Of a DNA stretch of 64,000 nt, positions 37,800 to 45,465 are shown piece after piece (the first letter of the stretch is position 1; the number at the start of each line of letters is the position of its first letter). Source of the DNA: Corallococcus macrosporus (lineage in GTDB: Bacteria > Myxococcota > Myxococcia > Myxococcales > Myxococcaceae); assembly GCF_017302985.1 (NCBI RefSeq), contig NZ_JAFIMU010000009.1:558001-622000 (forward strand), in the 5' to 3' direction. The notes beneath the pieces are model-generated. The model had not been told where the DNA came from. It was given only the letters and a program-made list of their open reading frames with translations, and did not search any database. A program made the position numbers and the translations under genes.

Positions 37800-38912
37800 T
37801 CACTGACAGAGCTTCTCGACCGACTTGATTCGCATGGCTCCGTCGACGTTCGGGTCGTTGGTCTGGCCGCCGATGGCAATGTTCCCGGTCGCCGCGAAGT
37901 TATTCCGCGTGAGCTTCGCGACACCGTCGACACTCACCGTCGCCACCTTGTCGACATTAACCGCGAACTCGTAGACATGGTACGCGCCATCGGTCACGGA
38001 GAATGCTGCGGACTGCGTGTCATCCGCCCAGCCAATCGCCGCACTGTCCAGGTAGATCATCTGCGAACGATCCGTGGAGTTGCCGAATGGCGGGGTAAAG
38101 CTGCCCAGGATGGCAGCGCCGCTGTCGAGCTGATTGTGGGTGTTCGCCGACTCGATCTGCATCGTCACGCGAAGCTTGAACGGCTTCGTTGCGTCGAACG
38201 CGTTCGCCCGCGTGATGAGCAACTGCCCGCTCGTTCGGCCGCCGCTGGTCGTCGACGTCGCGAGGCGGACGTAGTCCTCACCGTACGTGAGTGAACTCGG
38301 CGCCTGCTCGATCAGAGTCCAGCCCTGCGCGGCGAGGTCAGTGCCGCCGACCAGCAGCGGAATGCTCTCACGCGGCGACCACGTCGACGTTGACGTCGCG
38401 GGCGTACAGACTTCGCAGGCATTCGCGGGGTTCGGAGTTCCTTCGGCGTAGACCGTGCCGTTGATGAAGCACTTCGGGCTGCACGCGCCAGCCGAGCAGA
38501 TCTGTCCCGAGCCGCACGCCGTCCCTTCCGCGAGCAGGGTCCATGTTGTCGCGGATGTCACGGGCGCGCAGACCTCGCAGGCATTCGCCGCGTTCACTGC
38601 CCCGGCAGTGAACGTCTCAGCGCCGATCCGACAGACCGCGACGCAGAGGCCGCTCTGACAGTCCTCGATGGCCGTGCAGGCCTCGCCGCATACTCCGCAG
38701 TGCGCCGGATCGGTGTCGGTGTTCACGCAGGTGTCGCCACACTGTGTGGTACCCGCGTCCGTGCACATCTCTGGAACGGATGCATCTGGAACCGACCCAT
38801 CCGGCACGGAGGCATCGGGTGTCCCGCCAGGGGACGGGGAATCGTCATTGCACGCCGCGAAGAAGCCAAGCACGACGACGCAAGAGAGCGCGATGGAGCG
38901 AAGAGAGAGCAT
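37800..38912 (-). CDS. Cys-rich lipoprotein with C-terminal beta-sandwich
   Basis: A 370-aa lipoprotein with lipobox FFAA-C21, followed by a low-complexity spacer made of PDASVPDGSVPDASVPE. Next is a Cys-rich section (about 48-180) with CGDTCVNTDTDPAHCGVCGEAC and two copies of a motif around NAANACEVCAPVTSATTW / NPANACEVCTPATSTSTW, which look disulphide-bonded. The C-terminal 185 residues are beta-rich (LLITRANAFDATKPFKLRVTMQIES, VYEFAVNVDKVATVSVDGV), like a LamG/concanavalin sandwich. It is probably a surface adhesin or carbohydrate-binding protein. Such spacers and Cys motifs are common in Polyangiales. Composition is slightly lower in GC than its neighbours. Confidence 0.72.
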   Translation of the reverse strand: MLSLRSIALSCVVVLGFFAACNDDSPSPGGTPDASVPDGSVPDASVPEMCTDAGTTQCGDTCVNTDTDPAHCGVCGEACTAIEDCQSGLCVAVCRIGAETFTAGAVNAANACEVCAPVTSATTWTLLAEGTACGSGQICSAGACSPKCFINGTVYAEGTPNPANACEVCTPATSTSTWSPRESIPLLVGGTDLAAQGWTLIEQAPSSLTYGEDYVRLATSTTSGGRTSGQLLITRANAFDATKPFKLRVTMQIESANTHNQLDSGAAILGSFTPPFGNSTDRSQMIYLDSAAIGWADDTQSAAFSVTDGAYHVYEFAVNVDKVATVSVDGVAKLTRNNFAATGNIAIGGQTNDPNVDGAMRIKSVEKLCQ

Positions 38913-38959
38913 GACGGTACGTGACTTTCACCCTGCGTCACGGATCGCAGGGGGCGCCG

Positions 38960-41269
38960 TTAGAGTCCAAGCTCCAGGCCGATGCCCGGGGCCACGGACC
39001 AGAGCGTCTTCCGGGAGCTGCTTCCGGGGAACCATTCCCCGACGACCTGGGCGCGGAGGAACTCCAGGAAGGTGATGCCCACGAGCGCCTGGACCACGGG
39101 CCGTGAGCACGCGGTCACGTGGCTGGCACCTCCGTCCGTGCAGAGGTTCGTGCCGTAGTCGTCGTTCGCGCTGAACAACCAGCCGGCGCGAAGCGCGAGC
39201 CGGCTCTGGGAGAGAAAGGTCTGCTCCGAGCGTGGCTGGAACTCCAGTCCGCCCGAGAGCACCACGCCGAAGGGGTCGCTGCTGCTGCCGGAGGAGAGGA
39301 CGTCCTCGAGGCCCCGGAAACCGACCGCTCCTGCGAACCGGAGCCCGGATGACAGTGGCAGCGCCGAAGCCCCGACGCTCAGGCCTACCTCGCTCTCCGT
39401 CGGTCCCATGGTGACGTGCAGCGACAGGCGCTGGGGCTCATAGCTGATGCTGTCCACCGCGAGCTTGCTGGCGAAGCGGACCGTGGGCTTGTCGGAAGGG
39501 GGCTGTGCCTCCGCCAGGCGAAGGGCGGCGGCTCCGAGAGCATGTCGGATCCGCAGGACCGCGAGATCCCCCCGGCCTTTCGGCACGCCGAGGTCGCGGA
39601 AGCTGAAGCCATAGGCCCCGAGTAGTCGCATCGAGTACGCCAGCTCGGATTCGTTTTCGCCCTGCTTCCATTTTGGCCATTCGCCGGGCTGAAGACCGGG
39701 GACCCTGGGCGGAGGTTGTCCCGCGAGGCCGCGATCACAGTGCGTGTTGCGCCAGGCACCGGCGGGGGCTGTCACCTCTGGCTTGCTACAGGCGTCGTAG
39801 AGCTGGTCCAGCGACATCTGCAACAGCGCCCGGAAGTCCGCCAGTGCTTCGCCCTGACACACCTGCTCCGCGCTAGGCAGGGCGTCATAGACGGCGCTCA
39901 TACAGGCGAAGGGCTGCCATCCTCCAAGACCATCCATCGCCGTGGCGCGTGGCGTTTCCTGCGGCGTCCGGCCCTCCCGGAACGCGTCATCCATCATCCG
40001 CCGGGCGTCATACATGCCCAGGTAGAAATCAAAGATACGGAAGTCTCTCTCGAAGAAACCCAGGAACGCGAACAGCGGTGCACCGGCCGCGGGGAAGTGG
40101 CGGCGCGGCAGGGTGAGGCGCTTGGCGATCTCCGGCTCCTCCTCCAGGAGCATGGCCAGTTCCTTCGAACGCGCGGTGTCCACGAAGGTGGCCAGGAGCT
40201 CCGCGAGCGTGGCGGGCAGGGAGGTGGGACCGGCCTCCGCCTGGGCAGGGGGCGCAACCGGATACTCGGTGGCGTCCGGGTCGATGAATGCGAACGCGAT
40301 GCCCGGGGGCGTCGTGCGCACGTCGGGCTGTGGTACCGGACGCCACTCCAGCTTGCCGTCCGCTGTTTCTCTCAGACCATCGCGGGCGAGGCCCACGGCC
40401 AGACGGAGCGGGGTGTTGTCGAAGACGCCGCCGTCGATGAAGAGCTCGCGCCGCGAATCCGCAGGCAGGCACACCCCAGGCTTCGCGGAGGCAGTCGGCG
40501 CGCAGGTGCGCAGGGGCTGAGGCGGGAACGCGATGGGGAAGGACATGGACGCGAGGAGCAGCTCGCGCAGATGCGCGAAGGGGATCTCCCCCTGCTCGTC
40601 GGTCTCCAGCATCAACTCCAGCCTGCGGCCCTCGCGGGTCGTGTAGTTGGTCGCGCGAGGAGGACGTCCCGGCCCGCGTCCCTGGATGCGAATGGCGAAC
40701 TTCTCCTCGAGTCGCGGCAGGTCGAGCCGGCCACTCGCAGCCTTGAGGGCGCGAGGCGAGAGGCGCGTCGTCGAGACCCCGAGCACCACGTCGCAGGATG
40801 ACTCCAGACCCCGGTTCCAAGCCTGTTCAATGTGCGAGGCGCGGCGTTCCAGCGCCTCACGGGAGAAGACGCCGAGCGGCTGCGTCGAGGACGGCACGAA
40901 CAGGTCGTTGAACCCGATGGGAACCCAGATGTCCCAGAACAGCGATTGGCCCGGCGTGGGAGCATCCACGCCACAGGTGGCCATGACCGCCAGCAGCGCG
41001 TTGAGGCTCCCCGCGGAGGCGCCAGTCACGAGCCGCAGATCCACCGCGCGCTCTCCCTGCGAGGACGTCCCCGAGTAATACAGGAGCCCTGCTTCATACG
41101 TCCCCAGGGACACGCCGCCGCTCACGGTGAGCGACACGGCCTTCGGCGTCGCGGACTGGAGGGCGGGGAGGGGGACCTGGGCGCTCGCGTTCGCAGCAAC
41201 CAGGAGCAGCACGCAGGTCATCAGGCCACGGACGCGAGACTTCGCGGGGCTGGTCATGGAGTGTTTCAT
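38960..41269 (-). CDS. Patatin-like phospholipase with signal peptide and possible outer-membrane C-terminus
   Basis: A 769-aa secreted lipolytic protein. Signal peptide (about 14-30, ending ANASA). The patatin domain has the oxyanion loop G51-G-V-S-L-G56, nucleophile G83-A-S85-A-G, and the catalytic Asp in F-I-D279-G-G, so the dyad is complete. A long middle region (about 330-600) follows. The last 170 residues contain alternating amphipathic strands ending in a hydrophobic residue (GLELGL), reminiscent of an outer-membrane barrel as in PlpD-type patatins; this is an inference. ATG 41269 overlaps the upstream gene's stop as ATGA, so translation is coupled. Confidence 0.85.
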   Translation of the reverse strand: MKHSMTSPAKSRVRGLMTCVLLLVAANASAQVPLPALQSATPKAVSLTVSGGVSLGTYEAGLLYYSGTSSQGERAVDLRLVTGASAGSLNALLAVMATCGVDAPTPGQSLFWDIWVPIGFNDLFVPSSTQPLGVFSREALERRASHIEQAWNRGLESSCDVVLGVSTTRLSPRALKAASGRLDLPRLEEKFAIRIQGRGPGRPPRATNYTTREGRRLELMLETDEQGEIPFAHLRELLLASMSFPIAFPPQPLRTCAPTASAKPGVCLPADSRRELFIDGGVFDNTPLRLAVGLARDGLRETADGKLEWRPVPQPDVRTTPPGIAFAFIDPDATEYPVAPPAQAEAGPTSLPATLAELLATFVDTARSKELAMLLEEEPEIAKRLTLPRRHFPAAGAPLFAFLGFFERDFRIFDFYLGMYDARRMMDDAFREGRTPQETPRATAMDGLGGWQPFACMSAVYDALPSAEQVCQGEALADFRALLQMSLDQLYDACSKPEVTAPAGAWRNTHCDRGLAGQPPPRVPGLQPGEWPKWKQGENESELAYSMRLLGAYGFSFRDLGVPKGRGDLAVLRIRHALGAAALRLAEAQPPSDKPTVRFASKLAVDSISYEPQRLSLHVTMGPTESEVGLSVGASALPLSSGLRFAGAVGFRGLEDVLSSGSSSDPFGVVLSGGLEFQPRSEQTFLSQSRLALRAGWLFSANDDYGTNLCTDGGASHVTACSRPVVQALVGITFLEFLRAQVVGEWFPGSSSRKTLWSVAPGIGLELGL

Positions 41270-41523
41270 TCGCGCCGGAAGACCCGCTCGACCCCGGGTT
41301 GCTCGGGGTGCCAGCCTGCTTCGAGGGCGTGGTTGATGGCCTCCTTGACGAGCCCCGGAGAGATGACCGTTCCGTGCTCCACCCAGGTCACCATGCGCTG
41401 ACCCTGTCCTGATTCATACTCCACGACGATGGCGAGCCCGGGCTCATCGTTCGGAGCCACGGTCCAGCGGTAGGGCGTGGTCCCGACGACGATACGCCGC
41501 GTGCCTTTACGACGAAGAGTCAT
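41266..41523 (-). CDS. Small conserved protein coupled to the GT4 and patatin genes
   Basis: An 85-aa protein with no signal or TM segment. The sequence is strand-rich: RRIVVGTTPYRWTVAPNDE, LAIVVEYESGQGQRMVTWVEHG, then a helix VKEAINHALEAGWHPEQPG. The R-x-Y-x-W-x-V start and the closing AGWxPEQPG resemble a small family of unknown function. Both ends overlap neighbours by ATGA: its start at 41523 with the GT4 stop, and its stop with the patatin start. Such packing supports it as a real gene. Confidence 0.65.
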   Translation of the reverse strand: MTLRRKGTRRIVVGTTPYRWTVAPNDEPGLAIVVEYESGQGQRMVTWVEHGTVISPGLVKEAINHALEAGWHPEQPGVERVFRRE

Positions 41524-42605
41524 GGCCTTCCCTGCAGGGCTCGCCTGAAGACGCCGAGGGTCTGCTGCGCACATCGATCCCAGGTGAAGCGGGCCGCCCG
41601 TTCCCTGCCCAGCTCAATCAAGCTCCGGCGCAGGTTTTCGTCCCTGAGCATCCGCAGCGTTGTTTCATGCCAGGATTTGAAGTCGTCGGGCGGGACTCGC
41701 AGCGCCGCATCGCCCACGACTTCCGGAAGAGCCGTCGCATCCGCGGCGATGACGGGACACCCGGACGCCATGGCTTCCAGAGCGGGCAATCCAAAGCCCT
41801 CGTACTTCGATGGCAGGAGCAGCGCCGTGGCGGCTCCGTAGAACAATGGCATCTCGGATTCGGGCAGCTGCTCAAGGTCGATGACGTTCTCGTGCAAGCC
41901 CACTTCGTGCGCCACGGCTCCCTTGCCCGCGAGCAGCACCAGCGGCACCGGCAGGTCCTCCGCGAACTTCGCCAGCATCGCCAGGTTCTTGAAGGGCTTG
42001 GCATTGCCGACCACTGCGATGTACCGCTCCGGCAACTCATGCCGCTCGCGGAACGCCTGCGCTTCGCGTGCCGTAGGCGGTTCAAACCGTGAATCCACAC
42101 CGTTGTGGATCACCTGGAACCGGTACGGCGACATCTTCAGGTACTTCCCCAGTTCCTCCCGGGAGAAGTCAGACACCGTGATCAACGCGGACGCCAACCT
42201 GGCCCGTGGACCCACCACGGCCTTGTAATAAATCGCCTGTACCGGCGTGTACTGATCCGCCAGCGCCAGGTGGTTCGCGTCGTGCAACGTCGCCACCAGC
42301 TTGCCCGGCCAGAACAGGGGCAACGAGAACGACGTCGCGTGGAACAGGTCCGGCTTCAGCTTCGTCAGCTCGTACGCCAGCAGGGGCTGCTCGGTCGGAG
42401 ACAGGTAGCCGGCCCTGGAACGGTGCAGCGGGATCTTCGGCGTCAGCTCGCCCAGGTCGTCTGGCAGGCCCTTCGCTGGCACCAGCGCGGAGAACTCCAG
42501 GTCCGGGGCCAGGGCGGGCAGACGGCGCGCCAGCTCCAGCGCGTACCTCGCGATGCCGTGGAGCTGACCGCGCACCATTCTCAGGTCGAGGAGGACAGAA
42601 GGCAC
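41520..42605 (-). CDS. Glycosyltransferase family 4
   Basis: A 361-aa GT-B fold sugar transferase, presumably cytoplasmic or membrane-peripheral. The N-terminal domain carries the acceptor-side GIARYALELARRLP and FHATSFSLP motifs. The C-terminal domain has YIAVVGNAKPFKNL and the donor-binding EGFGLPALEAMASGCPVIA (E-x7-E type), followed by LPEVVGDAALRVPPDD. Sugar specificity is unknown. The start is GTG 42605. It is the first gene of a three-gene coupled set and diverges, across 68 bp, from another GT4 gene. Confidence 0.88.
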   Translation of the reverse strand: MPSVLLDLRMVRGQLHGIARYALELARRLPALAPDLEFSALVPAKGLPDDLGELTPKIPLHRSRAGYLSPTEQPLLAYELTKLKPDLFHATSFSLPLFWPGKLVATLHDANHLALADQYTPVQAIYYKAVVGPRARLASALITVSDFSREELGKYLKMSPYRFQVIHNGVDSRFEPPTAREAQAFRERHELPERYIAVVGNAKPFKNLAMLAKFAEDLPVPLVLLAGKGAVAHEVGLHENVIDLEQLPESEMPLFYGAATALLLPSKYEGFGLPALEAMASGCPVIAADATALPEVVGDAALRVPPDDFKSWHETTLRMLRDENLRRSLIELGRERAARFTWDRCAQQTLGVFRRALQGRP

Positions 42606-42673
42606 GCTCCCTGGCCTACCACACGCGGCCTTCCACCCGCACCGCCGCGCATCCAGTGCTAGAAGGCCCTCCC

Positions 42674-43804
42674 GTGAAGGTCGCCCTCGTCCACGACTGG
42701 CTCGTCACCCACCGCGGCGGAGAGCGCGTCCTCGACGCCCTCTGCGAACTGTTCCCCAGCGCGGACCTCTACACCCTCATCCACCAGCCGGGCAGCCAGC
42801 CCGCGCGCATCGAGAACCGGCGCATCACCACGTCGTTCCTCCAGCACATCCCCGGCATCCACTCGCGCTACCGGCACTTCCTGCCGCTGTTCCCTCGCGC
42901 CATCGAAGCCCTGCGCATCACCGGCGACTACGACCTGGTCCTGTCCTCCAGCCACTGCGTCGCCAAGGGCATCCACGCGCCTCCCGGCGTGCCCCACCTG
43001 AGCTACGTCCACGCGCCCATGCGGTACATGTGGGACCTGTTCGACGAGTACTTCGGCCCCGGCCGCACGCGCCTCCCCGTGCGCGCCGCCGCCCTCGCCG
43101 TGCGCCCCTACCTCCAGCACTGGGACCGCACCTCCACCCAGCGCGTGAGCCGCATCGTCGCCAACTCGCGGCACATCGCAGGGAAGATCCGCCGCTTCTG
43201 GGACCGCGAGGCCTCCGTCGTCCCGCCCCCCGTGGAGCTCGAGCGCTTCACGCAGGTGCCGCTCGAAGGGGGAGGGCAGGGCGGCTACTTCCTGTGGCTC
43301 GGCGCCTTCGCTCCGTACAAGCGCCTGGACGTCGCCCTGGAGGCCTTCCGTGGCCTGGACACCCCGCTCTGGGTCGTGGGCACGGGACAGGAGGCCTCGC
43401 GCCTCACGTCCGGTCCTCTTCCGCCCCACATCCGCTTCCTCGGCAACGTCCCCGACAGCGCGCTCCCCGCCCTCTACCGCGACGCCCGCGCGCTTCTCTT
43501 CACCCCCGAGGAGGACTTCGGCATCACCCCGCTGGAGGCCCAGGCCACCGGCCGCCCCGTCATCGCCTTCGGCAAGGGCGGCGCCCTGGAGACCGTCACC
43601 CCGAAGACGGGCCTCTTCTTCCAGGAGCAGACCCCCGCGTCGCTCGCCGCCGCCGTGCGCCAGTTCGACGCCTGGGAGCGCTCCTTCCGCCCCGAGGACG
43701 CCCGCGCCCAGGCCGAGCGCTTCAGCCGCGCCCGCTTCCAGCAGGCCATCCAGGCGGAGGTGGACGCCCTCTTGAGCGTGTCCAGGCCCTCCCCAGCGGT
43801 GTGA
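42674..43804 (+). CDS. Glycosyltransferase family 4
   Basis: A 376-aa GT4 enzyme. N-terminal VALVHDWLVTHRGGERVLDAL is the glycine-rich acceptor loop of mannosyl/galactosyl-transferase-like members, followed by SSSHCVAKGIHAPPGVPHLSYVHAPMRYMWD. The C-terminal donor site is LFTPEEDFGITPLEAQATGRPVIAFGKGGALETV (E-x7-E). GTG 42674 is the natural start: it begins the fold at once, and the upstream open frame is antisense to the other GT4. It is probably part of surface polysaccharide assembly with the phosphoglycosyltransferase downstream, though a promoter separates them. Confidence 0.88.
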   Translation: MKVALVHDWLVTHRGGERVLDALCELFPSADLYTLIHQPGSQPARIENRRITTSFLQHIPGIHSRYRHFLPLFPRAIEALRITGDYDLVLSSSHCVAKGIHAPPGVPHLSYVHAPMRYMWDLFDEYFGPGRTRLPVRAAALAVRPYLQHWDRTSTQRVSRIVANSRHIAGKIRRFWDREASVVPPPVELERFTQVPLEGGGQGGYFLWLGAFAPYKRLDVALEAFRGLDTPLWVVGTGQEASRLTSGPLPPHIRFLGNVPDSALPALYRDARALLFTPEEDFGITPLEAQATGRPVIAFGKGGALETVTPKTGLFFQEQTPASLAAAVRQFDAWERSFRPEDARAQAERFSRARFQQAIQAEVDALLSVSRPSPAV

Positions 43805-43880
43805 CAGCGCTGTCCGCCCCGTCCCCACTTTCCCGAGGCCTGCCTGCCCGGCATGTCGGAGTGTGTCGGCTGCCCTGCGG

Positions 43881-43919
43881 TCCAACCGGTTGGATTCACG
43901 GGAAAACCCGTGCTAGGAC
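43881..43919 (+). promoter_or_regulatory. Palindrome-overlapped promoter of the phosphoglycosyltransferase gene
   Basis: A perfect 14-bp palindrome TCCAACCGGTTGGA (43881-43894) is followed by a hairpin CACGGG-AAAA-CCCGTG (43897-43912) and an extended -10 TGC-TAGGAC (hexamer 43914-43919). A -35-like TTGGAT (43890-43895, 18-bp spacing) falls inside the palindrome. This looks like a promoter under operator control; the regulator is unknown. Confidence 0.5.
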
Positions 43920-44022
43920 GCCGCGCCGGGGGAGGGGTCCGGGCGCCTGAGCGCGTCCGGGGCTGAGGGTGCGTGTCTTGCATCCGACGAACGGTCCTCG
44001 TCCCCCGACAGGAGTCACCGCG

Positions 44023-45417
44023 GTGTTTGGTCGCCTGCAGCGCTTCTATACGTCCATCAAGGTCGCCGCCGACGCGGGGATGCTCGCGGTGGCGTTCGTG
44101 CTCGCGTACTTCACCCGCTTCAGCGGCGTGTTCCCCGTCACCGAGGGCATCCCGCCCATGGGCGAGACCTTCGTCTCGCTGGTGATGGTGCTCATCATCT
44201 TCCCGGTGACGTTCCAGCGGGCGCGGCTGTACGCGACCAACCGCTCGCGCTCGCACATGGGGGAGCTGTTCGAGCTCTTCAAGGCCACCATCACCGCGAC
44301 GCTCGTCCTGGTGGCGCTGACGTACTTCATCCGCGAGCGCTACTCGCGCCTCACGCTGGCCATCTTCGTCGTCTACGCCTTCACGCTCATCGCGCTGTCG
44401 CGCATGGCCTTCCGGCACGTGCTCAGCGAGGTGCGCCGGCGCGGCTACAACCTCAAGTCCATCCTCGTCATCGGCGAGGAGGAGCTGGGGCTGCGCACCA
44501 TCGAGACGGTGGAGAGCCACCGCGAGCTGGGCTTCCGCGTGACGGGCGTGCTGGCGCTGAAGGAGGAGAAGGTCGGCCAGTGGGTGGGCGGCGTGCGCGT
44601 GGTGGGCCACGTGGGCGAGGTCGAGGCCTACCTGGATGCCCATCCGGTGGATCAGGTCATCATCGCCGTGCCGCTGGAGGACCAGGCGCGGGTGAAGCCG
44701 CTGATGGAGCAGCTGGCGCTGCGCACCGTGGACGTCAAGGTGGTGCCGGACCTGTACCAGTACATCACCCTGTACGGCGGCCTGGAGGAGTTCGGTGGCC
44801 TGCCCATCATCAGCCTCCAGGGCGACCCCATGGATGGCTGGAGCCGCGTGGCCAAGCGCGCGTTCGACATCCTGTTCTCGCTGGTGGCCATCGCGGTCAG
44901 CGCGCCGACGATGGTGCTCACGGCGCTGCTGGTCCGTGTCACGAGCAAGGGCCCCATCCTCTACCGCCAGGAGCGGATGGGCATGGACGGGCGGACCTTC
45001 TCCATCCTCAAGTTCCGCACCATGCGCGTGGACGCCGAAGCGCAGGGCGCCACCATGGCGAGCGCGGTGGATGCGCGCCGCACGCCGGTGGGGACGTTCC
45101 TGCGCAAGTACTCGCTGGATGAGCTGCCGCAGTTCTTCAACGTGCTCCGGGGCGACATGAGCCTCGTGGGCCCGCGTCCGGAGCGGCCCGTCTTCATCGA
45201 GGAGTTCAAGCGCCAGATTCCGCGCTACCACCTGCGCCACAAGGTGAAGGCGGGCATCACCGGCTGGGCGCAGATCAACGGCCTGCGCGGCCAGACGTCC
45301 ATCCAGAAGCGCATCGAGTACGACCTGTACTACATCGAGAACTGGTCGCTGCTGATGGACCTGAAGATCCTCCTGCGCACCGCGCTGGGTGGCTTCCTGT
45401 CGAAGAACGCGTACTGA
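44023..45417 (+). CDS. Polyprenyl phosphoglycosyltransferase (EpsZ/WcaJ type)
   Basis: A 464-aa membrane enzyme that transfers a hexose-1-phosphate from a UDP-sugar to undecaprenyl phosphate, starting a repeat unit of exopolysaccharide. Four N-terminal TM helices (about 8-135) precede a CoA-binding-like cytosolic domain with SILVIGEEELG. A fifth membrane hairpin follows (KRAFDILFSLVAIAVSAPTMVLTALLV). The catalytic bacterial sugar transferase domain then shows GPILYRQERMGMDGRTFSILKFRTM, LDELPQFFNVLRGDMSLVGPRPERPVF, KAGITGWAQINGLRG and YDLYYIENWS. It resembles M. xanthus EpsZ. GTG 44023 is preferred, with GGAG about 10 nt upstream; GTG 43969 is an alternative. Confidence 0.9.
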   Translation: MFGRLQRFYTSIKVAADAGMLAVAFVLAYFTRFSGVFPVTEGIPPMGETFVSLVMVLIIFPVTFQRARLYATNRSRSHMGELFELFKATITATLVLVALTYFIRERYSRLTLAIFVVYAFTLIALSRMAFRHVLSEVRRRGYNLKSILVIGEEELGLRTIETVESHRELGFRVTGVLALKEEKVGQWVGGVRVVGHVGEVEAYLDAHPVDQVIIAVPLEDQARVKPLMEQLALRTVDVKVVPDLYQYITLYGGLEEFGGLPIISLQGDPMDGWSRVAKRAFDILFSLVAIAVSAPTMVLTALLVRVTSKGPILYRQERMGMDGRTFSILKFRTMRVDAEAQGATMASAVDARRTPVGTFLRKYSLDELPQFFNVLRGDMSLVGPRPERPVFIEEFKRQIPRYHLRHKVKAGITGWAQINGLRGQTSIQKRIEYDLYYIENWSLLMDLKILLRTALGGFLSKNAY

Positions 45418-45465
45418 ACCCCGGGTCGTTGGTCCGCGGACGCCTGCTCGGTTAGCGTCCGCGCC

